Positions 14,877-21,781 of a stretch of DNA of 34,263 nt are shown here, piece by piece. The stretch covers positions 1 to 34,263 of the forward strand of contig JAAYVC010000051.1 in NCBI GenBank assembly GCA_012517375.1. Reading direction: 5' to 3'. Position numbers and translations under genes: made by a program. Positions within the stretch are counted from its first letter, which is position 1, and every line of letters begins with the position of its first letter. This DNA is from a bacterium (GTDB lineage Bacteria; Hydrothermota; Tepidihabitantia; B3-TA06). The notes under the pieces were generated by a model, which was given only the letters and a program-made list of their open reading frames with translations, did not search any database and was not told the DNA's origin.

Positions 14877-14904
14877 TTGACACTTAAGAATAACCATTTA
14901 TACT
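14877..14904 (+). promoter_or_regulatory. Promoter for methyltransferase-like gene, leaderless configuration
   Basis: TTGACA (14877-14882), 16-bp spacer, TATACT (14899-14904), then 6 bases to the ATG at 14911. An out-of-frame ATG at 14906 is even closer. No ribosome site is present. Confidence 0.65.
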
Positions 14905-14910
14905 TATGAC

Positions 14911-15516
14911 ATGAACACCAATGAAGATAAGACTCTAGGCACAAATGCTACTCATGTATTAGCTTCATCAAGCCTCTCTTCTACTGCAACCAAAAAAATA
15001 AAGATAGGTTATAAAAGAACTTGCGAATGCGGCCCTACTCACATAAATTGTATGACCCCAAAAGAGTGGCTAAAAAGCCAGCTTGGGGTGTGGCAATTTA
15101 CATATGAATCAAGGGATGTCCGTGACAAGAAAATTCACCCTGCAACTTTTCCTATTTCTTTAGCAAGGAAAGTTATCGAATTATTTACTCACCAAGGGGA
15201 ACTAGTCTTAGATCCATTTGTAGGCAGCGGCACAACCTTAGTAGCCGCGCAAGATTGCAACCGCAATGCTGTCGGTTTTGATTTGCGAATACCACCCTAT
15301 ACTACCGAAAATGAACCGATAGAGATTTGTAACCACTGTGGACGAAGCGTCGCATGGGGTTCAGGTCGGTTTGTGAATCGAGTACCTGACCTTAACGACG
15401 CTGTGACAAGAATTGCAAACGGCCTCTTGTTCCCAGAAGGTGATTACGTGTGTGACGAATGCGACCAGATGACTTCTGATGATGCACCCCTCTATTCTTT
15501 GGGTAAAGAGAAATGA
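14911..15516 (+). CDS. Truncated/chimeric DNA methyltransferase with zinc-binding tail
   Basis: 201 residues. Residues ~50-125 are a DNA amino-methyltransferase segment: PKEWLKSQLGVWQF, then HPATFPISLARKVIELF (motif X region), then motif I LDPFVGSGTTLVAA (D101-T109) and VGFDL. The catalytic motif IV ((D/N/S)PPY) that follows in this arrangement is absent. After FDL the protein switches to a 75-residue tail with CNHC (140-143) and CDEC (181-184), a probable zinc site. RTCECG near residue 37 adds further Cys. An 'IPPY' at 127-130 is probably chance because it sits too close to motif I. It overlaps the next gene by ATGA. Catalytic activity is doubtful. Confidence 0.75.
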   Translation: MNTNEDKTLGTNATHVLASSSLSSTATKKIKIGYKRTCECGPTHINCMTPKEWLKSQLGVWQFTYESRDVRDKKIHPATFPISLARKVIELFTHQGELVLDPFVGSGTTLVAAQDCNRNAVGFDLRIPPYTTENEPIEICNHCGRSVAWGSGRFVNRVPDLNDAVTRIANGLLFPEGDYVCDECDQMTSDDAPLYSLGKEK

Positions 15517-16541
15517 GCACCTCCATATCAGAAAAAACTATCGAAGACATCCTTGCAGCAGATAAGGCTATTTTGGCCGAGATACTTTCACTTTCCGCAT
15601 CCGACTTAAGCCTGATTATAAGACAAAAGCAGTTGAAATCCGGAAAGCTCGATTTATTGTACTTGCATAAAACGGAACTTCTACTTATTGAGTTGAAGGT
15701 CGTTGCATTCTATCGAGGAATCTTGAAACAGATTAATGATTACTGCACAGACCTAATGGAGTTGCAAAGCCAAAATAGAATAATCAACGCAGACATCAGA
15801 AAAATCCTGCTGGTAACGAATGCCCGTCCAGCCGACATAGACCTTTGCCGAAGAGAACAAATCGAACTAATAGTTTACAAGCCGCAAGATATACTTGCGA
15901 AATTCTTTGAGAATTTCAAGCAGATGACTTACTTCCTGAGGATAGAATCAGCCGATTACGGGGTTACGTGGCTTCGCTTGCTAAAGCCAACTTTGGCATT
16001 GTTATCTAATGGCAACTCCATTGAACAAATATGTCAGTCGCTAAACAAATCTTCGAATACCATTAGAAACAGGCTATCAGTTGCGATGCGTTTGCAGTTG
16101 GTATCAAAATTTAAACATAAGTATTTCTTAACCGATTTGGGAAACGCCCTTTTGTCGAAAAGTAATTCTGAGGGTGAGGACGAATTTAATCAAGAGCAGA
16201 TAGATTTGTTAGCCGATTTCATCATGGAAAACCCTTTCTTTTCCACGGTGACGTTCACCATCTTCAGTATCATCGAGTCGGCTTTTGTGTTATCCAAGAG
16301 CATTTATCCGGTTCCATTTGAAAGGTTACGCGATTATTTTGTTGAACTGGTCGGAAAAGCAAGCACATGGAAAAAGGCAAAAGCCAGAGATACTGCCACG
16401 TATATATTCTCCAATTATGCCTGCGAGCTTCAATTCCTTTCTAAAGTCAACAATTACTTCTACCTAACACCGAGAGGCATCCGCGCCGTTCTCCTGTTAC
16501 AGTTAAACCGCTCTTTAAAACTTATCGAATCTCAGGGGTAG
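15513..16541 (+). CDS. PD-(D/E)XK nuclease-like protein with winged-helix domain
   Basis: 342 residues. The N-terminal domain carries a PD-(D/E)XK-like site: GKLDLLYLHKTELLLIELK gives D47, E60 and K62, followed by Q73 and a Tyr (KQINDY) as in RecB/Hjc-like nucleases. Residues ~165-210 form a helix-turn-helix (IEQICQSLNKSSNTIRNRL then YFLTDLGNALL), and the C-terminus ends in a second winged-helix-like segment (YFYLTPRGIRAVL). Start is fixed by ATGA overlap with the methyltransferase-like gene. Its last codon and TAG stop coincide with the start of a palindromic repeat, so the C-terminus may have been altered by that element. Role as a restriction or repair nuclease is inferred. Confidence 0.75.
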   Translation: MSTSISEKTIEDILAADKAILAEILSLSASDLSLIIRQKQLKSGKLDLLYLHKTELLLIELKVVAFYRGILKQINDYCTDLMELQSQNRIINADIRKILLVTNARPADIDLCRREQIELIVYKPQDILAKFFENFKQMTYFLRIESADYGVTWLRLLKPTLALLSNGNSIEQICQSLNKSSNTIRNRLSVAMRLQLVSKFKHKYFLTDLGNALLSKSNSEGEDEFNQEQIDLLADFIMENPFFSTVTFTIFSIIESAFVLSKSIYPVPFERLRDYFVELVGKASTWKKAKARDTATYIFSNYACELQFLSKVNNYFYLTPRGIRAVLLLQLNRSLKLIESQG

Positions 16542-16622
16542 GGGCCGACTTTGGCGTCTAAACGCCGCTTTGCGTAAGTCGGCCCGTTTCTCTCCGGGCT
16601 GACCTGAAGGTTAGCCCCTACG
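16538..16622. repeat. REP-like compound palindrome, copy 1
   Basis: The outer ends are GTAGGGGC and GCCCCTACG. Between them lie a large arm (GGCCGACTT...AAGTCGGCC, enclosing a GGCGTCTAAACGCC hairpin) and a second arm (GGGCTGACCTGAAGGTTAGCCC). The same ends and second arm occur at 19499-19563. It supplies the TAG stop of the preceding gene and abuts the truncated endonuclease. Confidence 0.8.
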
Positions 16623-16625
16623 CTA

Positions 16626-17198
16626 ATGCACGTAGAACCCTCCCCTCGCGCTTGTAAGTTTGTTCCATCCGTTTTGCTTCCGCTTTACGGTTGGAAGCAT
16701 CAGGAAGCCGGAACCAAATACCCCTCAAACGAAATGAGCTTTCGACAAACAATCAGTGGTGCATCACGATCTGACCGCGGGTTTACCGTTATCATCGATA
16801 GCAATGAACAAAAGGTCAAAATTTCATTTGATGCAAACGCCGTAAGCCAAAAACATGCTGATTGGTTGAAATCTGTAAAGAGAAGAATTGGACTTGAAGA
16901 GTTAAACCCTCAACCCTACTGGGGTTTCAGCGATCTTTTCCATAAGGCAGGAACGAAACTTAAGAATTGTTTCTACGTTAGGGCAGAAAGAAAAATCGTT
17001 GAGGGTTGCGAGTATTTTTGGTACAAAAACATCATGGTGTTAAGCAAGTTCAGCTTGGATAAATTCTTAGCAGCTTTAGAAAAGGGATTTGTTCTGGTGG
17101 ATTTTGATGCACGAACAGGTCATAATCATGGTACTAAATTTAGACTGCGGCAAGACAAACTATCAGAATTATATAGTGAAAATACGGTAGTCGATTAA
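16626..17198 (+). pseudogene. 5'-truncated MvaI/BcnI-like restriction endonuclease
   Basis: A 190-residue open frame. Its body matches the C-terminal two thirds of the MvaI/BcnI restriction endonuclease family as I know it: SFRQTISGASRSDRGFTVII, then KNCFYVRAERKIVEGCEYFWY, FSLDKFLAALEKG and a C-terminal DFDARTGHNHGTKFR motif (159-173). Family members are ~240-260 residues and carry the catalytic D-x-(E/H)-L-K near residue 50. That region is missing here, and a REP-like element sits where it should be. The ATG at 16626 has no ribosome site. It is most likely a non-functional remnant of a restriction-modification system with the upstream methyltransferase. Confidence 0.7.
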
Positions 17199-17414
17199 CC
17201 TCTTATTCAATGGAGCTTTTATCCCTTTTCCTTGCCCCTCTTACACCCCACGCATCCGCTGCGCGTCCCGCGAGGACCCTGTCACCTTTTTTACCCCACA
17301 AGATCGCGCCAACGGAACACGCTTCTTGCGGGGACCCCCTGTTTCCTCGAAATCGATCTTGCCGAACGTCTGTGCTTCGAGCGCGCGTTCGGCCCATGCG
17401 ACCTCTGGTCGCTA
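17199..17414. other. Intergenic region upstream of aldehyde dehydrogenase
   Basis: GC-rich, with no supported gene. A minus-strand stretch near 17330-17410 reads AWAERALEAQTFGKIDFEE in one frame, which looks coding-like, but it has no start or ribosome site and runs into low-quality sequence. It may be a gene remnant. Promoter elements follow at 17415-17515. Confidence 0.4.
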
Positions 17415-17458
17415 TTTGTCCTACTTTTGTCCTACTTTTGTCATACTTTTGTCCATAA
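17415..17458 (+). repeat. Four tandem 11-bp direct repeats
   Basis: Units TTTGTCCTACT (17415-17425), TTTGTCCTACT (17426-17436), TTTGTCATACT (17437-17447), TTTGTCCATAA (17448-17458). The period is about one helical turn and the array ends 28 bp before the -35 box of the aldehyde dehydrogenase promoter, as expected for a cooperative activator site. Confidence 0.75.
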
Positions 17459-17486
17459 TATGGGACTTCATAGAATTAATCCGGAC

Positions 17487-17515
17487 TTGACTATTTGCCA
17501 TATCCGGAGTACAAT
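17487..17515 (+). promoter_or_regulatory. Promoter for aldehyde dehydrogenase
   Basis: TTGACT (17487-17492), 17-bp spacer, TACAAT (17510-17515). ATCCGGA-type sites flank the -35 (17479-17485) and lie in the spacer (17502-17508), a possible operator pair. Confidence 0.65.
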
Positions 17516-17550
17516 TTACAAAGTCAAATATCTTTGCCCTGGAGGAACTA

Positions 17551-19041
17551 ATGGCAGACCTTTACAAGAATTTTATAGGTGGGAGGTGGGTGGAATCGAA
17601 GTCCGGACAGACGTTCGAGAATCGTAACCCCGCAGATACAAACGACTTAATAGGCAATTTCCAGCTCTCGACAGAGCAAGATGTTGACGCCGCCGTGGCA
17701 GCTGCCAAGGTCGCCTACCCTGCCTGGCGCGACACACCCGCTCCCGCCCGAGCGGAGATAATGTACCGGGTTGCACACATCATGCGCGAGCAAAAGGAAG
17801 AAATTGCGCAACTTATGACGCGCGAGATGGGCAAGGTTCTTGCGGAGACTCGGGGCGATACTCAGGAAGGCATTGATACAGCTGACTTTGCAGCCGGCGA
17901 GGGCCGCAGAATGCACGGGCAGACCGTTCCGTCGGAGTTGCCCAACAAAGCAGCTTACGTAATCAGGCGACCTATGGGCGTATGGGGACTGATCACTCCG
18001 TGGAACTTTCCAATGGCTATTCCCACATGGAAGATCTTCCCCGCTATAACTACAGGAAATACGATAGTTATCAAACCGGCAACAGACACGCCCGCGACTT
18101 GCGCAAAGCTTATCGAGATTCTGGATAAGGCAGGCGTGCCCAAAGGCGTTGTAAATTACGTAACTGGGTCAGGTAGACAAGTGGGTGAACGGCTCATCAA
18201 CCACCCCGACATAAAAGGCATAAGCTTCACAGGTTCGTCGGATGTAGGCAAACACATCGCAGAGGCGTGCGGAAGGACCTTAAAACGCTGCTCGCTCGAG
18301 CTTGGCGGCAAGAATGCCCAGATAGTGATGGACGACGCAAATCTCGAACTTGCGGTAGATGGCGCGCTCTGGGGCGCATTCGGCACAACCGGTCAGCGCT
18401 GTACCGCGACATCGAGGATCATCGTTCACAAAAAAGTGCACGCAAAATTTTTGAAGCTACTCGTCGACCGCGCGAAGAAGTTGAAGGTCGGCAACGGCCT
18501 TATCGAAAGCGTTCAAATGGGGCCACTTGTATCGGAGGCTCAGCGCAAGGTGGTTGAGCACTATGTGCGCATCGGCGTTGACCAGGACAAGGCCAAGCTC
18601 GTTTGCGGCGGGCATGCCCTCACGAAAGGCGACCTGGCAAAGGGCTGGTTCTTTGAACCCACGATTTTTGATAAGGTTACGCCCACCATGCGGATCGCGC
18701 AGGAGGAGATTTTCGGACCCGTGCTCTCGGTCATCACGGTCGAGGATCTTGACGAGGCCATAAGTGTTCTGAACGGCACCGTTTACGGGCTTTCCTCATC
18801 GATTTACACGCAGGACGTGAACAGCGCAATGCGCGCGATCGAGCGCATCGAGGCCGGCATAACCTACGTAAACGGGCCGACTATCGGCGCGGAGTGCCAC
18901 CTGCCCTTCGGCGGAGTCAAGGAGACCGGCAACGGACACAGAGAAGGCGGCTGGACCGCGTACGAAATCTTTACGGAGCAGAAAACAGTTTACATTGATT
19001 ATTCGGGCAAGCTCCAGCGTGCTCAGATAGATAATAAGTAA
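17551..19041 (+). CDS. NAD(P)-dependent aldehyde dehydrogenase
   Basis: 496 residues, full length for the family. Key residues are in place: Asn152 (TPWNFP), Lys175 (VIKPA), the FTGSSDVG nucleotide loop (227-234), Glu250 (LELGGKN) and catalytic Cys284 (GQRCTATSR), then EEIFGPVL. GQRCTATSR is the form found in alpha-ketoglutarate-semialdehyde and related semialdehyde dehydrogenases, so a sugar-acid or amino-acid semialdehyde substrate is plausible but not proven. Cytosolic. GGAGGAAC lies ~5 bp before the ATG. The promoter is preceded by four 11-bp repeats. The final residues QRAQIDNK recur three times as broken copies downstream. Monocistronic, with a terminator at 19138-19167. Confidence 0.93.
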   Translation: MADLYKNFIGGRWVESKSGQTFENRNPADTNDLIGNFQLSTEQDVDAAVAAAKVAYPAWRDTPAPARAEIMYRVAHIMREQKEEIAQLMTREMGKVLAETRGDTQEGIDTADFAAGEGRRMHGQTVPSELPNKAAYVIRRPMGVWGLITPWNFPMAIPTWKIFPAITTGNTIVIKPATDTPATCAKLIEILDKAGVPKGVVNYVTGSGRQVGERLINHPDIKGISFTGSSDVGKHIAEACGRTLKRCSLELGGKNAQIVMDDANLELAVDGALWGAFGTTGQRCTATSRIIVHKKVHAKFLKLLVDRAKKLKVGNGLIESVQMGPLVSEAQRKVVEHYVRIGVDQDKAKLVCGGHALTKGDLAKGWFFEPTIFDKVTPTMRIAQEEIFGPVLSVITVEDLDEAISVLNGTVYGLSSSIYTQDVNSAMRAIERIEAGITYVNGPTIGAECHLPFGGVKETGNGHREGGWTAYEIFTEQKTVYIDYSGKLQRAQIDNK

Positions 19042-19055
19042 GCAGCCAAAGGCTA

Positions 19056-19089
19056 CCTGCGATCTTTTTACCGACGGTAAAAAGGAGCA
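19056..19089. repeat. GCGATC hairpin repeat, copy 1
   Basis: TGCGATC then CTTTTTACC-GAC-GGTAAAAAG then GAGCA. The same layout recurs at 19181-19212 and, more diverged, at 20531-20563. Confidence 0.65.
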
Positions 19090-19092
19090 TTG

Positions 19093-19119
19093 AAACGTGC
19101 GCAGATAGACAACAAATAG
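19093..19119 (+). pseudogene. Aldehyde dehydrogenase C-terminal tail relic 1
   Basis: Reads KRAQIDNK-stop, like the end of the 17551-19041 product (QRAQIDNK). It differs at four synonymous third positions (GCG, GAC, AAC, AAA) and ends in TAG rather than TAA. No other part of the gene remains. Confidence 0.7.
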
Positions 19120-19137
19120 AATTCCCCTCCCCCTTTA

Positions 19138-19167
19138 TCCCCCTCCACCAAGGAGGGGGATTTTTTT
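19138..19167 (+). terminator. Intrinsic terminator
   Basis: TCCCCCTCC (19138-19146) pairs with GGAGGGGGA (19152-19160), followed by seven T (19161-19167). It would end the aldehyde dehydrogenase transcript. Confidence 0.75.
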
Positions 19168-19180
19168 GTTGAGAGGGTAC

Positions 19181-19212
19181 ATGCGATCTTTTTACCGAAG
19201 GCAAAAAGGAGC
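19181..19212. repeat. GCGATC hairpin repeat, copy 2
   Basis: TGCGATC, CTTTTTACC and GGCAAAAAG arms, then GAGCA. As at copy 1 it is followed within a few bases by an aldehyde dehydrogenase tail relic, so hairpin and tail were duplicated together. Confidence 0.65.
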
Positions 19213-19216
19213 ATAG

Positions 19217-19243
19217 AAGCGTGCTCAGATAGATAATAAATAA
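19217..19243 (+). pseudogene. Aldehyde dehydrogenase C-terminal tail relic 2
   Basis: Reads KRAQIDNK-TAA. It is nearly identical in DNA to the real gene end (one synonymous AAA/AAG change and the Gln to Lys codon). Confidence 0.7.
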
Positions 19244-19279
19244 CGGTTTTCATAAAGCTCATTTGAATTTATAGTCAAA

Positions 19280-19300
19280 AATCTCACTCCGAGTGAGATT
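19280..19300. repeat. Near-perfect palindrome
   Basis: AATCTCACTC (19280-19289), one base, GAGTGAGATT (19291-19300). The loop is too short for a good RNA hairpin, so a dimeric-protein site or replication scar is possible. Confidence 0.5.
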
Positions 19301-19329
19301 AGCTCGTCGAAGTCGAGATTCGAAGACAC

Positions 19330-19379
19330 GTTTACATCGATTATTCAGGTAAGTTGCAGAGGCTCAGATAGATAATAAG
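19330..19379 (+). pseudogene. Aldehyde dehydrogenase C-terminal tail relic 3
   Basis: The longest relic: it reads VYIDYSGKLQ then, after a one-base deletion, AQIDNK with the stop codon lost. Compared with the intact gene, ATC/ATT, TCA/TCG, GGT/GGC, TTG/CTC and AGG/CGT are all synonymous. That pattern indicates descent from a separate functional paralogue, not a recent copy of this gene. Confidence 0.7.
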
Positions 19380-19394
19380 GAATCTATAATGTTA

Positions 19395-19415
19395 CCTCCC
19401 CCTCGACGGGGGAGG
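19395..19415. repeat. C/G-rich palindrome
   Basis: CCTCCCCC (19395-19402) and GGGGGAGG (19408-19415), loop TCGAC. It sits in a run of C- and G-tracts (19125-19480). The whole region 19042-19600 is relics and palindromes without an intact gene. Confidence 0.55.
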
Positions 19416-19498
19416 ATAAAGGTGGGGGTGATTTCTTGTTTCACCCTCCCCCTACCCCCTCCCGTCTAAGGAGGGGTAAGTAAAAGGTCGATTCAAAT

Positions 19499-19563
19499 GT
19501 AGGGGCCGGTCTTTAGACCGGCCCGACTAGTTATCCGGGCCGACCTGAAGGTCGACCCCTACG
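19499..19563. repeat. REP-like compound palindrome, copy 2
   Basis: Same ends (GTAGGGGCC, CCCCTACG) as 16538-16622. The first arm is a perfect hairpin GGGCCGGTC-TTTA-GACCGGCCC; the second arm is GGGCCGACCTGAAGGTCGACCC. Copy 1 has a larger insert in its first arm. Confidence 0.8.
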
Positions 19564-19600
19564 ATCTTCCCCCTTTGGAGATGTGGAGGTGTGTCAGGGG

Positions 19601-20422
19601 TTACGAGGATGGGGTGTAGTATTTATAGCTCTCATCCATCACGTAGCGGACGAACTCGAGCGTTAGCTTGTACTCCTCGGGGTCGGCGGGTTCGCGGACA
19701 CCTATCTCGGGCCTGGGGCGGTTGGCCCAGGTGCGGTCAATGAGGCCGCGCCAGCGGGGGTCGAGGTTGGCTTTCGCCCACTCGGCGCCGTCGCGTTTGG
19801 AGCCGGGAAAGCCGTTCTTAAGATCAAAGAGCATGCGGCACCAGTTAAGGGTAATGTAGGACTGATAGAACCTGTTGGCGTACTTCTCGGAGTTTTCAAG
19901 AACCTCCCTGCCCCAGAAGTGTATGGCCTCATAGATATAGCGGCGCAGAACGTCGACCGGAATGGGGTCCACAAGCGTGTCGGGAGGAGGACCTTCAAGA
20001 ATGACGCCCTTTTCGCGCACTATCCAGCGGACAAGGGCGGTATTGCAGTGGTCGGCCTTTATGAGCGCGCGGCTTCCGTTATCGAGATACCAGAGCTCCT
20101 TGCCTGCCTCGCGGAAATCCTTGAGTGACGCGCGCGGGAAGTATGAGCCCTCCAGGTGCTGGGGCCAACCGGGATCGATATCGAATATCCGGCCGTGCAT
20201 GGTCTGGAGGGCTGAGACCTGCGAGTCCGTGAGTTCTTTATTGATGACGATAATGAAGTCGCAGTCGCTGTCTTCGTCGAAACCGCCCACGGCGAACGAG
20301 CCTTGCAGGTACGCGCCGACAAAGTTATCCTTTAAGATATCCTTGATGCTTGTAACTAGCTCTTCCAAGATTTCGTTGAGACTTGGATAAGGAGTCGGGT
20401 TCTTGTGAGTAGATGACCACAT
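19601..20422 (-). CDS. Nucleotidyltransferase, ANT(3'')/AadA-like
   Basis: 273 residues. The nucleotidyltransferase signature is at residues 41-55 (GSFAVGGFDEDSDCD) with the two catalytic Asp of the DSDxD motif, followed by a helical C-terminal domain (residues ~150-270) with YQSYITLNWCRMLFDL and REPADPEEYKLTLEFVRYVM, the layout of aminoglycoside adenylyltransferases and DUF4111 proteins. The probable reaction is transfer of AMP to a small hydroxylated molecule; aminoglycoside resistance is possible but unproven. No ribosome site precedes the ATG, and the promoter at 20433-20460 ends only 10 bases before it, so the leader is at most a few bases. Monocistronic. Confidence 0.85.
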   Translation of the reverse strand: MWSSTHKNPTPYPSLNEILEELVTSIKDILKDNFVGAYLQGSFAVGGFDEDSDCDFIIVINKELTDSQVSALQTMHGRIFDIDPGWPQHLEGSYFPRASLKDFREAGKELWYLDNGSRALIKADHCNTALVRWIVREKGVILEGPPPDTLVDPIPVDVLRRYIYEAIHFWGREVLENSEKYANRFYQSYITLNWCRMLFDLKNGFPGSKRDGAEWAKANLDPRWRGLIDRTWANRPRPEIGVREPADPEEYKLTLEFVRYVMDESYKYYTPSS

Positions 20423-20432
20423 AAGGATTTAC

Positions 20433-20460
20433 AATATACGCTTCGATTGTTTTCTGTCAA
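20433..20460 (-). promoter_or_regulatory. Promoter for nucleotidyltransferase, near-leaderless
   Basis: Minus strand TTGACA (20460-20455), 16-bp spacer, TATATT (20438-20433), then 10 bases to the ATG at 20422. Confidence 0.65.
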
Positions 20461-20530
20461 TCCCCTCCCCCCCTTTTGTTCCCCCTTAATAAGGGGAACT
20501 CCTGCGTCATCAAGAAAGGAGCGAAGCGAC

Positions 20531-20563
20531 CTGCGATCATTTTGGCATTGTCAAAATGGAGCG
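20531..20563. repeat. GCGATC hairpin repeat, copy 3
   Basis: CTGCGATC, CATTTTGGC and GTCAAAATGG arms, then GAGC. It is diverged in the stem from copies 1 and 2 but compensates on both arms, so the hairpin is conserved. Confidence 0.55.
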
Positions 20564-20576
20564 GTTACGTATTGTT

Positions 20577-20613
20577 GCCGCCCGCACTATGCCAAAAGGA
20601 TAATGCGGGCGGC
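20577..20613. repeat. GC-rich stem-loop
   Basis: GCCGCCCGCA (20577-20586) pairs perfectly with TGCGGGCGGC (20604-20613), 17-nt loop. It lies downstream of the PEGA gene on the minus strand, where it could stop transcription, though no T tract follows. Confidence 0.55.
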
Positions 20614-20707
20614 TGGATTTAAGAAATTGGCCGTCACCCAAGTCGCATCGCCGCCAGAAAGGAGGTGTTACGGGGCGGAACGTTACGGGTGTTACGGGTG
20701 TTACGGG

Positions 20708-21604
20708 TTATTGAAACATTGCTATAACAATAACAGCAGTTACAAGTGCGGCTCCTGCGCCAATGCCGCCCCAGAAGCACGCATTCCGCCTGCGTCCCTC
20801 CTCCTTAATTAAATCGATAGTCGCTTGGTATTTACTATAATCCATAAAAATGGGTGTTGTGCCCTCGGATTGTACGTAAACCCAATAACTTGCAGATTCA
20901 ATTACGCGGCGTTCGTTGTAGGAAACGTTTGGTCCCGTGGTCGAGGTAATCGTTGTTACGGTCTTATCAGGACCCCAGTAGCCAGGATAGTAGTGATCCC
21001 TATCATGGTCTCTGTCATGGTCCCGGCCACGATTATGATCCTTATCCTTGTCTTTTTCTTTGTCCCGATCCCGATCTTTATCCTTGTCTCCGTCTTTGTC
21101 TTTGTCCTTGTCTTTATCTTGATCCTCGGGTCTATCTGTAGGTGAAACTACGCCATCATTGGTTTTATTATTATCGTCTCCATTGTCTGTAGGCGCAACT
21201 TCGCCTTCGTAGGTTTTGTCTTCATCTTTATTATCTTCACTATCCGTCGAAGAAGCTCCGCCCGTAAAAGTTACATGTACATGAAAGGGAGGATATTCCA
21301 CTTCGGTTTCCTTAGTGGTTGTAATAGTTGTTGGGACGTCGTCTCCTATTGGATAGAGCTTCGAAGTCCTTGAACCTGGCAAAAAACTCAACAAGTGTTT
21401 TCCTACTGGCAGCTTAATGCTATCCAACATTGGAAGCTTCCCGATATATGCACCGTCAACATAAAGGGTGGCGTTCTGGGCATCGGTGGTCACGCTAACA
21501 TAACCGTAATCTGACTCTTCAGCAAGAGCCAAAATCGGCAAAGCGAGCGTCAAAAAGACCGGCATCAAACGAAACATCTTTTGTTTCCATCCATCCGGTT
21601 TCAT
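20708..21604 (-). CDS. Exported PEGA-domain protein with Lys-Asp/His-Asp repeat linker
   Basis: 298 residues. It has a signal peptide (MPVFLTLALPILALAEE), then a PEGA-like beta-sandwich domain (residues ~32-80: YGYVSVTTDAQNATLYVDG, YIGKLPML, LPVGKHLLSF). A low-complexity acidic/basic linker (~120-205) follows, with two EVAPTD/VVSPTD units and runs of KD, RD and HD dipeptides. The C-terminal part has SYWVYVQSEG and a closing membrane helix (~275-297). PEGA domains are thought to sit in envelope proteins that bind cell-surface polymers. The repeat linker could act as a charged spacer; its His-Asp part could bind metal. AGGAGG precedes the ATG. Confidence 0.82.
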   Translation of the reverse strand: MKPDGWKQKMFRLMPVFLTLALPILALAEESDYGYVSVTTDAQNATLYVDGAYIGKLPMLDSIKLPVGKHLLSFLPGSRTSKLYPIGDDVPTTITTTKETEVEYPPFHVHVTFTGGASSTDSEDNKDEDKTYEGEVAPTDNGDDNNKTNDGVVSPTDRPEDQDKDKDKDKDGDKDKDRDRDKEKDKDKDHNRGRDHDRDHDRDHYYPGYWGPDKTVTTITSTTGPNVSYNERRVIESASYWVYVQSEGTTPIFMDYSKYQATIDLIKEEGRRRNACFWGGIGAGAALVTAVIVIAMFQ

Positions 21605-21731
21605 TCTATCCTCCTTGAGGTTAGAGTTTACTCTGCTCCTCAGTGATCCTTTTTCAATTTTTAATACAGTTTGAAGTTTGTTTTATTCCATTTTCTTCAA
21701 AGCTGATTGAGTAGAAAACTTTCATTCGCAC

Positions 21732-21759
21732 TTGACATTATTGGGGTCTTCGATAATAT
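21732..21759 (+). promoter_or_regulatory. Promoter for 21782-22810
   Basis: TTGACA (21732-21737), 16-bp spacer, TAATAT (21754-21759). GAAGG provides a ribosome site before the ATG. Confidence 0.65.
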
Positions 21760-21781
21760 ATAAAGAACTAAAGAAGGCAGG

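Noticed and set aside
15289-15300. 'IPPY' as methyltransferase motif IV
   Set aside because: It directly follows the second strand after motif I, too close for the catalytic loop, and lacks the preceding D/N/S and strand.
19125-19480. CRISPR-like or G-quadruplex array in the C/G-rich region
   Set aside because: The repeats are unequal palindromes and gene-tail relics without regular spacers. G-tracts exist but are too irregular to call.
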